64,000 nt of DNA from Molanna angustata (lineage: Eukaryota; Arthropoda; Insecta; Trichoptera; Molannidae): the NCBI GenBank assembly GCA_963576475.1, contig OY754970.1:36731447-36795446 (forward strand), in the 5' to 3' direction. Numbering within the stretch: the stretch's first letter is position 1; every line of letters begins with the position of its first letter. Under the pieces are notes generated by a model. It did no database searches, was not told the origin of the DNA, and saw only the letters and a program-made list of their open reading frames with translations. This document shows positions 24,260 through 36,611 of this stretch, in pieces. The position numbers and the translations under genes are program-made.

Positions 24260-24633
24260 TCAACTAGTATCATGCTGAGATTGTATTATGAAAGTTTCAT
24301 CACAATGTATATGTGTGTTTGTGCTGTGTACTATGTATGTAATATGTGCTGTGTACTTAGATTTACGCCATTAGATTTCTAAGGATATCGGATTAGTGTT
24401 TCTGAATTATTTTAACTGTCACATATTTTAAAGTGAAATTTTTGTTTTCAGTTTGCTGAAAAGGCACATCACATTCAAAAAATGGCAAGTTTTCATAATA
24501 GAATATTTAAATAACAAAATTAATAAACAAACTTATTTCATAAATATGCTTAATATTTTCCATACAAAATTTGAATAACTTGTGGAATGACTCGTTATTG
24601 AGGAGTTTAGCGTTGGCCACAACCCACTCGTTT

Positions 24634-24860
24634 ATTAATGATTTTATGATTTTTCTGACAATGCATGAACATATTTGTATTAATGAATTTATTGATTTCC
24701 CACAATGCATGAACATATTTTTATTAATGAATTTATTGATTTCCCACAATGCATGAACATATTTTTATTAATGAATTTATTGATTTCCCACAATGCATGA
24801 ACATATTTTTACTAATGAATTTATTGATTTCCCACAATGCACGAACATATTTTCATTAAT
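24634..24860. repeat. 44-bp minisatellite, about 5 units
   Basis: Tandem units of TTTATTGATTTCCCACAATG, CATGAACATATTTTTATTAA, TGAA. The first unit has TTTTTCTGACA in place of TTTCCCACA. It starts right at the terminus of the family A element. Confidence 0.95.
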
Positions 24861-24865
24861 GAACT

Positions 24866-24944
24866 ATGCATTGTCAGAAATCCATAAATTCATTAGTACA
24901 TTAATTCATTGTACTAATGAATTTATGGATTTATGACAATGCAT
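24866..24944. repeat. 34-bp-arm hairpin from inverted minisatellite units
   Basis: Arms 24866-24899 and 24911-24944 are inverted copies with a single mismatch around an 11-base loop. Arm sequence includes ATGCATTGTC and CCATAAATTCATTAGTAC. The right arm runs back into the minisatellite motif GACAATGCATGAACATATTT. Confidence 0.95.
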
Positions 24945-25069
24945 GAACATATTTTTTACTCAGTCTTAAGTAAGAGTTAGCCACATTTCTTTCATGATTT
25001 ATTATTAATTTCAACCTGCCTTAATAGGATAGTATTCCAACTACAGCAAGTTGTGGCCTTTTATTATTT

Positions 25070-26036
25070 CTAGTTGCATGTAACACATGATATCCAACAA
25101 CAGCGTGAGTATGAATAGTTGAAGAATACATACCAAACTATAAAATCTTAAATCCAAATAACTAAATATTTTTAAATATTTTATTTTGTATACAAAACAT
25201 GTATGTCAGGATAACATAGTGAGGAGTTCAGTCCTTTTTTTCCTACCGAGAAAAGATAAAGAGCTTGATGCTATGTATAAAATTTGAGTATCTAACTATA
25301 AGAGTTACGTAGATATTATATATAATGTATTTTGCCATTCAAATTTTTTGAAACGATGGCGTCAAAAAAATCAATTTTTACAAAAAATGTTAAATTGAAT
25401 TATTTTTTAAAGATAATTAAATTATGTTGTAAGAGTATTTCGACGTTATTCGATTTATTTTATTTTATTGACAATAAAGGAAGTTAAGTCCGGAAATTTA
25501 TCGAATAAATTTTTTTTTTCTCAACAAAAAATGTTGGAGAAACCCTGTAACTTTTATATTAATTTTGGATATTCTATGTCTATATTTATTCAATTTTCAG
25601 CGTTTAAGCTTTTATGATTTTTGAGATTATGTGGAAATACAACAAAATAAAATCGAATGGTGATAACCCCCGACTAAAATAAAAAATCGCAATTATGAGT
25701 TTAAAAGTTTTGCAGACCTAAAATTTTCTATATTTGCTAAATTTTGTGCTTTGTGCATCGAGCTGATCAAAAGTTGAAAGGGGACACACACACACACACA
25801 CATACATACTTAATTTTCCGCTCCTAATTATAAGTTCATCCATGTACATAAAATATAATATTATACTATGCATATTATGCTGCGAAGCCTCTAATTTGTT
25901 ATTTATTGACATCAAAATAGGAAAACATGCAAAAAGTCCAATACTGCATACAATTCTTTCACACGGGACTAAGGTTAATACGTACTTTCGATTTATTAAG
26001 ACAAATAATTCTCTTGGACAAATCGACAGTTTGACT
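25070..26036 (+). mobile_element. family B element with CA microsatellite
   Basis: Start TAGTTGCATGTAACACATGA, then TAGTTGAAGAATACATACCA, AACTATAAA, TTTTTTTCCTACC; middle GATAACCCCCGACT and GCTGATCAAAAGTTG followed by (CA)n at 25783-25803; end GCTGCGAAGCCTCTAA and GACAAATCGACAGTTTGA. The order matches the best copy at 59762-60756. No coding capacity. Confidence 0.8.
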
Positions 26037-26253
26037 ACAAAGTTAATAAAAATATATATACCTATTAGAAAAAAATAAACATTGTCATTTTTATTGCGTT
26101 TTTTTTTATTAATTTATTTTTATACCAAAAAAAACTATTAACACAAGTTATTATTTTCATACCTATTTGTAGAATATTATGTAAAGAATGACATGTTTTT
26201 GTGACAAATCTGCAAACAAAATCATTCAGATATTAATTTTTGCATACATACCA

Positions 26254-29200
26254 TCACGCCATGTCCCTTGCGGGGTAGGCAGAGAGAACCGAACGCCACA
26301 TTTTTCTATCCTGGCATGCATCCCTCGCTTCGTCCACATTCATGCATCGTCTCATACATGCTCGTCTATTGCTCACACTTCTAACATTTCCGTCTTTCAA
26401 AATTTCGTTCACATGGTCGTGCCATCCCTTTCTTGGGCGTCCCCGACCTCTCATTCCATTCCTTTCCGCTCTGTATATTTTATTCGTCAGGCGCTCCTCA
26501 TTCATTCTCCCCATGTGACCAAACCATCTCAATGTGTTCACTTTCATTCTAGTAATGATATCTTTCTTCATCTTACATTCTTTCCTTATGTCCTCATTTC
26601 TTACCCGGTGATACATCGTTCTATTACAAATCCTTCTTAACGATCTCATTTCAACTGCATTTATTCTACTTTCATGCGTCTTCTGCCATGTCCAGGCTTC
26701 ACTTGCATACGTCAAGGTTGGCACTACGACGGCGTTATGAATGGCAACTTTGGCATCCTTTGATATGTTGCGATCATTCATAATTGGTCTTAGTGCTCCA
26801 TTCACTCTGTTTCCTGCCATAACTCTTCTTTCGATCTCTTTATCGAGTCGTCCATTCCATTGAAATATGCTTCCCAAGTACACATATTCGTCGACTTGCT
26901 CGAGCCATTCGTTCTCTACTCTTATTTTACACGCTGTTCTGCTTTCACTCTTTTCAAAGACCATTGTCTTTGATTTGCTGGCATTCATCCTAAGTCCATT
27001 CTCTATACATTCTTCATATACCTGACTTACAAGATACTGTAACTCTTCCATACTTTCTGCTAATAGAACTTTATCGTCTGCATACATCAAATCTCGCACC
27101 ATTACAGTACTCAATTTCAGACCCTTGCTTTCATCCTTAAGGGCTCTTATGCAGAAATCAATGTACAAGTTAAAGAGCCATGGAGATAGCACGCACCCTT
27201 GTCTAACGCCATTATTTATAGAGAACCACGTTGTCACTGTGTCGTTGACACGAACACATGCTTCGCTGTTCTCATATAATGACGCGATTGCGCGTATCAG
27301 TTTGCTCTTCACTCCATACACTGCTAGTATATCCCATAATTTTTCTCTAACAACTTTATCATACGCCTTTTCTAGGTCTATGAAGGCACAGAAAATTTTC
27401 TGATTTTTATCCAGAACCTTTTCTGTGACCGTGCGCAGAGAAAAAATTTGTTCTATACATCCTCTGCCGCCCACAAACGCACCTTGGACATCCCATATCT
27501 TGCTTTCTGTAATCTTTCGCACTCTTTGATCCAGGATCCTTGCATACATCTTACCAACTGAGCTTAATAAACTTATGGCTCTATAGTTTTTGCAGTCGAG
27601 CTTCGATCCTTTACCTTTATACAAAGGTACCACGACTGCATTTCTCCAGTCTGAGGGAGTGTGTCCTTCTTCCCAACATTTGTTGAAAAGAGAAAGACAC
27701 CACTCCAACGTCTGTTCGCCGCCATATTTTATAAGTTCAGCTGATACACTGTCATATCCGGCAGCTTTCCCCGCTTTCGCGTGTTTTACTGCTTCAAATA
27801 CTTCTTCTCGCGTTATTTCATCCTTATCACTTTCGCTTACTTGCCATGTTCTCTGACTCACGTCCCCACTTACTCCGCTATCATAAAGTTCCTTGAAATA
27901 TTATTTCCATCGTTCTTTCACGCCGTCTTCGTCCATAATTATTTTTCCATCTATATCATTTATTCCTTTCGAAGCTTTCACAGTTCCATTTTTTCTTTTC
28001 GCTACGCCTTTCCAGAACATTTTCATGTTTCCAGGAAAGTCGTTGGCTATTTTCAGGCTTTCTTTCTCTTTTATACCATCTTTTTCCCTTTTTACTGTGT
28101 CTTTGACTACCTTCTTGCACACTTAATAATTCTCTTTTGCTCTTTCTTCATTATTCGATCCTTTCGCGGCTATTAATGCCATCCATGGTTTCTTCTTTTC
28201 ACCCACAACAATCTTTACTCTCTCATTCCACCATGCATCGCCTTTCATTCCACCTCTTTTAGCAATACCACATACATTTTTCGCTGTCTTACATACGGTC
28301 TCTTTCAGTGTCGTCCATGCTTCCTCGATATTTTCACTCCTGTGTATTGCTCTAAGAAGTTCGCTTTCCGTATCTTTCGCATAGTGTTTTCTTACACTCT
28401 CATCTTGCAGCCTTTCTACTTTGGTTCGCTTCGGTGGTTCACTTCGGTGGGTTTTAGAGCGCCAGCCAGTAAACAGAACAATTCTTGATATCACCAAGTA
28501 GTGATCTGTCTCCAGATCCGCGCCCCTGTACACTCTAGTGTCCACTGTCGCTTTCCTTAGTGCGGCGTCCACACATGCATAGTCTATTATCGACCTTTCA
28601 TTCCCCCTTTCCCATGTATACTGATGAACTCTTTTGTGGCTGAATACTGAATTCGCCACAAATAAATTCCCTTCCGTGCACACTTCCAGTAGTCTCTTAC
28701 CATTGTCATTCACTCTGCTATCACCGTGGGGTCCAAGGACAGACTCATAATCTTTCCTACGGACTCCAACCCATCCATTTAGATCTCCAGCCAGAATCAC
28801 TCTTTCACTATCTTTTTTCTCATTTATTATTTCGGTCACACTGTTCCAAAAGTCATCCTTCTCACTTTCACTGACGGAGTTTCCAGGCGCATATCCTACT
28901 ATTAGGAATACGCTTGTAATTCCGATCTTCAGCCTTACCCACATCAGTCTAGGACTTTCAAGCTTGTACTCTTTCATACATCTCCCCATACGTTTCGCTA
29001 GAATCACACCGACTCCTTTGCATGCAAATTCGTCTCTTGTCACTCCCGACCAAAGCTCTATCGTTCCATCATTCCTAACATTCATCCCTCTACCTTTCTT
29101 TTTTGTCTCACTTACACACATTATGTCAATTTCTTTTCCTTTCATTATATCACACAATTCATTCATCTTTCTGTCCATCCCTCCTCTGATATTCCAGACT

Positions 29201-29271
29201 CCCACTCTACATTCGGTTCTCCTCTTTTCGCCTACCCCCTGGACCGTAACATGACGAGTAGCGGGCTTCAT
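26254..29271 (-). pseudogene. RTE-like LINE polyprotein, endonuclease plus reverse transcriptase, two stops
   Basis: One minus-strand frame of about 1,005 codons runs from ATG at 29271 to the stop at 26254-26256. Two in-frame TAA codons at 28123-28125 and 27901-27903 break it; no frameshift is needed. The N-terminal 260 residues are an apurinic-like endonuclease: N27 in VWNIRG, E55 in CVSETK, D163 and N165 in AGDLNGW, D230 in IIDYACVD, and TDHYLV with D256-H257. The second part is the reverse transcriptase: KNYRAISLL, FIDLEKAYD, GVRQGCVLSP and YADD. The C-terminal domain includes LRRICNRTMYHR and WFGHMGRM and ends near the terminal CATCACGCCATGTCCC box. The architecture (no separate ORF1, endonuclease and RT in one frame, CFDP2-like endonuclease) is that of RTE/BovB-type LINEs. 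Otherwise the copy looks full length and fairly young. Confidence 0.85.
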
Positions 29272-29304
29272 CGATGTTTTCCCGGAAGAGTCCAGGAGGG
29301 ATAC

Positions 29305-29409
29305 TAAACTACACTATTTTAACATTCATCACGCATAGGTACTAAACTACACTATTTTACCATTCATCACGCATACTAAACTACACTATTTTAACATTCA
29401 TCACGCATA
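29305..29409. repeat. triplicated repeat in LINE 5' region
   Basis: Three copies of TACTAAACTACACTATTTTA followed by MCATTCATCACGCAT at about 29307, 29340 and 29375, directly upstream of the RTE-like start codon. Tandem repeats in a LINE 5' region can act as promoter monomers; that role is only a guess here. Confidence 0.85.
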
Positions 29410-30560
29410 GACTTATATGTACAAAACTTAGAATACCTACAGCACAAAATACAAAATTAAACTACAGAATTAGAGCTACTTATATACTTATATCCTACAC
29501 TTTACACTACAGATTGTTATTTTGACTAAATTGTCTGCATCTTTACGTAAATAATATGAGACTGGGTGCACACCACTACTTTTGGCGAACGTATATATGT
29601 TGCAGGATGAACGTATATATTTTGTCTTTTTTTAAATCTTTAAAAATTTATCAAAAAATACTTTCTCATTATACTAACTTATGTATTTGGTTTTTGTAAC
29701 TTTTTTATTTGTTATTTGATCTTTTGTATAATTTATTATTGGACTAAGAATTTTAATTTCTATAATAGGAAAACATTTTTTATTTTTTTATTTTTGATGA
29801 TGTATTTTATGTTTTTTTTTCTTTTTTGTGTAAATGGTTTTCTTTTACTTTCCTTTTTATATTTCCTTCTTTTTTTATTTTTGATGATGTATTTTATGTT
29901 TTTATACTTTTTTGTGTAAATGGTTTTCTTTAACTGTTATATAAATAAATAAATGTTTTAATCTTATTTATTCTTATTACGGACATAGGGGGTTCCTGCT
30001 GCCAGAGTACCTATTCTTTCAATTTCATTATAACTACAAATCGAATCATTTAAAAAAAAAAACAACTTAGATAGTTTGGATATTAATTAAGAAAATAATA
30101 AGCAAATCCCAATTTTTGAAATTTTTCTTACGCTCTCCAATAAACTATAAAGCGAAGAGGAATATTTTTTTTTGTTAATTAAATAACACAAAAATATCTG
30201 GAAAAATATGTATTGACATTCACATTAATGCTTCAGTTTTAGTAAAGAAACTAAAAAAAAACATTTATTTCACTATGGCGCCAAATGGAGAGTAAAAGAT
30301 TTAAGGTTTCTTTACTTAACCTTAATGAAGATCTGTCAAAATTTGAAAATAAATTTGATAACATAATTTGTGAAATACTTTTCTTACAAAAAAAATATCG
30401 TTCAACTTTCGTTGGTTCAATTTACGTTAAAAATTTATCGACCATACACTAACTGTCGAAGTAGCGAAACGTTCGAGAAAATCGTACGTTTAAGGTTTTC
30501 CACGGAGCGCAAACAAAAGTTTCAAAAAACCTCCACTCGGTGCAATGCCGTCTGGCGGCA
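29410..30560. other. AT-rich sequence with an 87-bp duplication
   Basis: T-rich DNA without genes. A segment TTTTTGATGATGTATTTTAT, TTTTTTGTGTAAATGGTTTT is duplicated at 29791 and 29878 (period 87). Confidence 0.5.
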
Positions 30561-30628
30561 GTTTTCACTAGTTGAAGTGTGGCAGGGTTAGGGGAAGGGG
30601 GAGTCGAAGGGCGGGGAAGGGGAAAAGG

Positions 30629-30638
30629 CATATATACT
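30629..30638 (+). promoter_or_regulatory. candidate TATA box
   Basis: CATATATACT within a GC-richer block (about 30540-30720), which contrasts with the surrounding AT-rich DNA. A start site would fall near 30660. No initiator motif is certain. Confidence 0.3.
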
Positions 30639-30659
30639 ACACCACCTAACAAGTGGCTG

Positions 30660-31357
30660 ACAGTATCATCGCTGACTCGGTCGGCTGCGGAGTATGAGGC
30701 GAGCGAACGAAGCGCACTTGGAAAAATCTCGTATCAAAGCCGCGTATATGTTTTCCCAACCAAATTACACAGATATTAGTTTTCGGATTAATTGATAACA
30801 ACAACAGATAAGATTTGTAATAATTAATGTGTTTTGTTTTAACTTACACGTCATTATACAAATAAACGTCACCTAAATATCGAATATATTTGATAAAAAA
30901 GTTGATGCCAAACTTTTGTGAAGTATTGTTTTTTTTTTCGATTGTCATTTTGTTGATAAGTGAACTTTGAAGACTGAAAAGCGTGTTTTTCGATTCAGTG
31001 TGATACTTTGTAAAATGTGCGAAGAACTACGTAGGTAAATTTAGTTTCCGCCTGAAAGATCGCTGAAAAAATATGACATTTTTTCCGCTTTGACATTTTC
31101 GCCGGCGTGCTAAGTATTTACTCATCCGTGTGACAGTTATGGGACAAAATATAATAAAACATGATTTGGGCCAACGACACCTAGTCATTCTCAAACGACT
31201 CGTCTGCTCACAACAAAACTTACAGAGATTGTGCACAGGAAATATAATACAACTTCGAGATTAAAGATTTCACAGTAAGTTAATGAGAAATTTTTGAACT
31301 GCACGTCGAGAGTACTGTGAAACTTTAACATCACTATCCCGAGTCTGATTTTTTATG
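30660..31357 (+). other. candidate 5' exon of a host gene
   Basis: The only stretch that resembles the start of a host gene. It is GC-richer than its surroundings, follows a TATA-like box and ends at a good splice donor: ATG at 31355-31357 directly followed by GTAAGT. A second donor, GTAAGT, lies at 31275. No repeat seen elsewhere in the window overlaps it. It has no long reading frame, so it would be mostly 5' untranslated, with either a start codon at the exon end or none. No downstream exon can be found in the next 1.5 kb before the LTR element. Prediction only. Confidence 0.25.
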
Positions 31358-32892
31358 GTAAGTACATAATGTATTCTTTCTTATTTTCATCAATATTTTT
31401 TTAATTATCTTAATTATCGATGAAGTTTTTATTTGGTAGAATTCCATTATATGTTATATCTATAATAAAAAGTAAAGACTTTGATTCTACATTAATTTAA
31501 TTGAGCGCGATAGGCCTATTTCGCCTTGTTAGGGCATTAACTAGCTTATGACTATTTTGACAAATTTTACTTATATTTATAGATTAATTATGTAGGAGGA
31601 GCTTACAGGTTCTTGTGATTGGTCATTTAAAACTATTGATATTATACAATGCAAAAAAGAAATAAATTTACTTTACTCTGGTTGGTTGAGACTATTTATT
31701 TTTTGACCAATCCCTATTTAAATAATTAGTGAAATTGAATATAATGAATTGATTTATGGTAATGGCTGGTTTTTCGGTGTAACGGTACATGGTATTGTGT
31801 TCTAATGGGCAGTGAAATGCATTAAGTGTTTACAATATTAGGGATTATTTCTTAAGCTATTGTTGATATGTAGGTATTCTTGGTGGAGTAGTATGATGGG
31901 TGTATCTGAAACAATTAAAAAAAGTTTGCGGCAGAATCAAATCAAATAACTTAATATGGTATATTTTTGTTTATGGAATAATATCTATGAGCGGTGATCT
32001 GTGTATGTTCATTTGTTCATTTATGACAATGACGTTAGGATTTTTTAAGTGCTTGGAAATTTCTAACATTATTTCTTGGAAATTTTTATTAAAATATTTT
32101 TATCTGTAAGGTTACTCATCATACGATCTCTATCTTGTAAATGTATTAATCAGCTAATAATCTTATCTTAATCTGCAATTATAAATATTCGTTAAGGTCA
32201 GAGTTAAGTATGGAATTGCCATTAATCTTTGTGTATGTTAACATAATTGATTAATTCATTTTAATCTTAATGATTTCTAAAGTCTGAATCTAATTTCAAT
32301 CAATTTCATGATAAACCACGATGAACCACAAAAATAACCATTATATTAAATTGTAGCAATATGTTTATTTATTTATATGTTGACATATTTTCCAAAACAC
32401 AACTGGATTCCTGAAAAAAAGCTCAACATCTTAACTGATCCGTAACAACCTGATTCGATATCCGGTGACATCATTGTTTTACTGAGATTTTATTTGTGTT
32501 GTTAAGTTTCTAAAATTAAGTCAGTGAGCACAACGTTTAATGTAACTCACTTATGAGAGTGAGTAGTAAACCATACAAAATCAATTATGATTAAAGAATA
32601 TCTTAGCAGTTTATGTTATAAATAATTTCAAAAAATACTTATGTAGTTAAAAAAAACGTTCTAATTAAAAAAAAAATACTAAAAACAATTAAATCATTCA
32701 TCTTTTGTTTGTTCTTGCCTACTATAATAATTCTGAGTATTTCATCATATCAAATCAAGGATTGAAAAAAAATGTTATTTTAGAACAAAATCAAACAACT
32801 TTATTTTTTATGATATGGGCACTTCAAATTGATTATTTTGATTATTTTTAATCAACTATTGTGATTAGTGGGAGAATCAAAGTCGCATTATA
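31358..32892. other. AT-rich sequence, no repeat recognised
   Basis: Unique-looking AT-rich DNA, possibly the intron of the candidate gene. No domain or RNA gene seen. It ends at TATA, the 4-bp target duplication of the LTR retrotransposon. Confidence 0.4.
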
Positions 32893-33663
32893 TGTTATAC
32901 GCCGACTTGCACATAAATATGAAAAGTCTTTGGCACAGATATCGGGTGGGTTCTCTGGTCTGAACCCAAGCCCTTCAGGGAATTTAAATAATTTGTTAAT
33001 TGATTAGTAGGCCGTGATGTCCTTGGATCCCTCCGTCATGCCGTGCCCATATTAATTATTCTTTATTCAAATATCAGAAGGTATCATTGCACAATCAAAC
33101 AATTGCAAATAGTAATTTCAATTTAATTATGTCTTTTTACAAATGTTCAAAATCACACAATTTTATCACAAAAAGTACATATCTTATAACAATTTCCATA
33201 CATATAGTGTGTCTTTGACATTTCGACTCACCAAGTCTCGTCAGGCTGGCTAGGATTACCAGCAACAACTTCGGTCACTCGGCGATTCCCACAAATACAT
33301 ACGAGTGCCATTGGCCAATAAGGCAAAACGAAGAAAAAAGAAAAGACCTACATCAGTCTTCAATCGTCCAGACACTTATAAAGTTGCGCTATTTTTATAC
33401 GCTTACTTTTATATAACAATTTCTATAAAACAGGAAAAATACATATTTTTCACTCCGAATCTGACAGCTCCCACCACAAGAAAAAAAAAAAGCCGCCATG
33501 ATCTGTCTGAATTTTCTTCATTCCAAAAACTTTTGTTTATTTATGATTTATTAAATTTACTTCTTTATTCAAATTATTTGAATAAAGGTATCTATATTAA
33601 AATTATTTTATACTACTTGGGTTCCTACTGCGAAGTTTAATATTCTAATTTTGATTCATAACA
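32893..33663 (-). repeat. LTR, outer left (3' LTR)
   Basis: 771 bp with the termini TGTTAT and ATAACA. It is the same length as, and in the parts compared identical to, the LTR at 42354. An open frame of 111 codons runs antisense to the element in every LTR copy, probably by chance. Confidence 0.95.
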
Positions 33664-33675
33664 TTTACCTCCCTC
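33664..33675 (-). promoter_or_regulatory. polypurine tract
   Basis: On the minus strand GAGGGAGGTAAA, directly before the TGTTAT that opens the 3' LTR. It is the usual primer for second-strand synthesis. The copy next to the middle LTR is at 36600-36611. Confidence 0.8.
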
Positions 33676-34326
33676 GTCACAGAAAAATTAAAATTTTATC
33701 AACAGAAATATTTTAATTTTTATTAGGGTCACCCCATTCCTAAAAACTTATGGTCTCCCCATTAATTGAAGCTTACACAAAATATAACCTTACATAACAA
33801 GACAAATATTTAACATAGAACTCTTATCAATAAACATTTTAAATTCAGCAATAAAAATAAACAACTTACACATTCAACATAATTCAATTAAATGAAGCTT
33901 AAACAAAATATAACCTAACATAACAAGACAAATATTTTACATAAAACTCTTAACAATTAACATTTGAGATTCAGCAATTAAAATCAACAACTTACACATT
34001 TAACATAATAAATTTATCAATTAAACACAATACAAATATAATTTCCAATAAACGTTCTTAATTACAACTCAAAAATTATTCACAACACAAAAATTATTTA
34101 CACCTCAAATATGAGCAATACGATTTTACACAGAATAGGTACTTTTACAAGCTTCTCACTGTTGAGATGTGAACATTCAGAACACTCCAAGGATTCATTA
34201 TAATTTCTCCTAAATCTAACTTTATGACGTCATAATACAATACCCAAAAATAAATTAATGTCCTCATTTTATTTAACCAAATCATTAATTCGCCAAAATC
34301 ATAGCAAGTATTAGGCACCTACTTTT

Positions 34327-35850
34327 CTAGTCTTGTGATTCTATTTTGATCAAATCTTTGACATGATAACTGCCCGATATCTTTCCGTCCATATCACTAA
34401 GTACATAAACTACATCAGATTTCTTTTCCACAATTATATTTTGGACGAACCGTGGTGCTAATTTATGAGAGAAATACTTTAAGGCGTCAGATTGACAATG
34501 ATTTCGTCTCCATACTTTGTCTCCTACCTGGTATACTACATGTTTTCTTCTTAAGTTGTATTGCTTTGACGAGTTCTGAAAAGATAAAAGAAGCTGGTCC
34601 TGCACCTCATCATAAATTTGTGCTAGTTCTTTAAGTTTTCCTGCATATGGTTTTCTAGAAGTTTCTTTAATATTGCTCTCGGGTTCACTATTTTCATTAA
34701 CAGTGTCTCTATGCAACGATCCGTTCATTACGTGTTCTCTACCGTGCATCAAGAAATAAGGTGAGTAATTAGTGGTAACATTTACCATATTATTCATCGC
34801 GCTTGTGACCGCTCTCAAATTCTTGGTCCAGTTTCGTTGATCCTCATTAATTTTAATGGCCAACATAGTCTCTATAGTCTTATTAAAACTCTCTACTACA
34901 TTATTCTGTGGATGATAGTAAGGATTTAAAAATGTTACAGGCACATCATACTTTTTCAATAAAGACCGGTATTCTTTGGAAACGAATTGCTTTCCATTAT
35001 CAGATACTATCACTTTTGGCACACCCCATGGCAAAAATATTTCTTGCTCCAAACATTTTACTACAGCGGCTGCAGTGGCCTTGCGTAACGAAAATGCCCA
35101 TACATATTTAGAAAACACGTCTACGCAACTTAGGATGAAAACATGTCCAGAATAACTTCGCGGTAATGGTCCTATTAGATCTATGCTTAACATCTTCATT
35201 GGCCTATCTACCAATTTTGGATTGGACATTAGTCCCAATGGCGCAGAAGTAGAATGTTTATATGCCTTGCAAACTTTGCATCTACCAATCACTCGTTTAA
35301 CATCTCTATACATACCTGGCCAGAAATAAGTTTTCTGTAACTTTTTGACTGTTTTAAATACGCCAGGATGGCAGGATGTTTCAGATTCATGTATTCGGAA
35401 AATAAGTTCGTTGCGAAGTGGTTGTGGTATAACTTGTTTCCATTGATAGGGTTCTAGCAAAGCGCAATCGCTTTTGCAAAATCGGTACAACTGGTCTTCC
35501 ATAATTTGATAATTTTTAAATCTTTGCGGATTTTCTTTGCATCCTCGACGTATCATGTGGTACCACTCATCATTTACAAAGGGATCTATTTCAAGAACAT
35601 CTATTTCAACAGGCCGTATCCGGGAGAGCGCGTCTGGAGCCACGTGCTCAGAGCCTTTCCTGTGTATTATATTAAAATTAAATTGCGACAATCTGGTCGC
35701 CCACCTAGCCAATCGTCCACTAGGGTTTTCCAAGGTAGTTAGCCAACGGAGGCTAGAATGATCCGTGACTATCGTGAAAGCCGATCCTTCTACGTAGCCT
35801 CTAAAATGCTCTACAGATTCAATTACGGCTAACATTTCTTTCTCAGTTGT
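34327..35850 (-). pseudogene. duplicated C-terminal part of gag-pol (RNase H end and integrase)
   Basis: An open frame of about 502 codons identical to the last third of the full-length frame: the end of RNase H (LAVIESVEHFRGY and on), the integrase zinc finger and core, and the C-terminal part. It starts at the duplication junction, where the pol codons for TTEKEM meet LTR sequence (AAATATG), so the frame has no natural start. It is a by-product of the 2,936-bp tandem duplication and not an independent gene. Confidence 0.95.
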
Positions 35851-36599
35851 AAATATGAAAAGTCTTTGGCACAGATATCGGGTGGGTTCTCTGGTCTGAA
35901 CCCAAGCCCTTCAGGGAATTTAAATAATTTGTTAATTGATTAGTAGGCCGTGATGTCCTTGGATCCCTCCGTCATGCCGTGCCCATATTAATTATTCTTT
36001 ATTCAAATATCAGAAGGTATCATTGCACAATCAAACAATTGCAAATAGTAATTTCAATTTAATTATGTCTTTTTACAAATGTTCAAAATCACACAATTTT
36101 ATCACAAAAAGTACATATCTTATAACAATTTCCATACATATAGTGTGTCTTTGACATTTCGACTCACCAAGTCTCGTCAGGCTGGCTAGGATTACCAGCA
36201 ACAACTTCGGTCACTCGGCGATTCCCACAAATACATACGAGTGCCATTGGCCAATAAGGCAAAACGAAGAAAAAAGAAAAGACCTACATCAGTCTTCAAT
36301 CGTCCAGACACTTATAAAGTTGCGCTATTTTTATACGCTTACTTTTATATAACAATTTCTATAAAACAGGAAAAATACATATTTTTCACTCCGAATCTGA
36401 CAGCTCCCACCACAAGAAAAAAAAAAAGCCGCCATGATCTGTCTGAATTTTCTTCATTCCAAAAACTTTTGTTTATTTATGATTTATTAAATTTACTTCT
36501 TTATTCAAATTATTTGAATAAAGGTATCTATATTAAAATTATTTTATACTACTTGGGTTCCTACTGCGAAGTTTAATATTCTAATTTTGATTCATAACA
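35851..36599 (-). repeat. LTR, middle copy lacking its last 22 bp
   Basis: 749 bp of LTR. The 22 terminal bases that hold TGTTATACGCCGACTTGCAC on the plus strand are missing at the junction with pol at 35850/35851. This LTR acts as the 3' LTR of the complete coding unit to its right. Confidence 0.95.
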
Positions 36600-36611
36600 T
36601 TTACCTCCCTC
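36600..36611 (-). promoter_or_regulatory. polypurine tract, second copy
   Basis: Same GAGGGAGGTAAA before the middle LTR, carried along by the tandem duplication. Confidence 0.8.

Larger units (their letters stand above)
22187..24633 (-). mobile_element. family A element split by a piggyBac insertion
   Basis: Left end TTTTTACTCCTCATTTCCCC with hairpin partner TTGGGGAGTTATGA; right end GAGGAGTTTAGCGTTGGCCA, CAACCCACTCGTTT. ACTCCTCA is inverted between the ends. The middle (24260-24600) aligns with the copies at 48118 and 53818 in inverse sense. Removing the piggyBac gives GCAGTTAATCAACTAGTATC, compared with GCAGATTATCAACTAGTATC in the uninterrupted fragment at 52583. Confidence 0.75.

Noticed and set aside
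26188..29254. Several plus-strand frames of 67-150 codons
   Set aside because: Antisense shadows of the RTE-like LINE frame.
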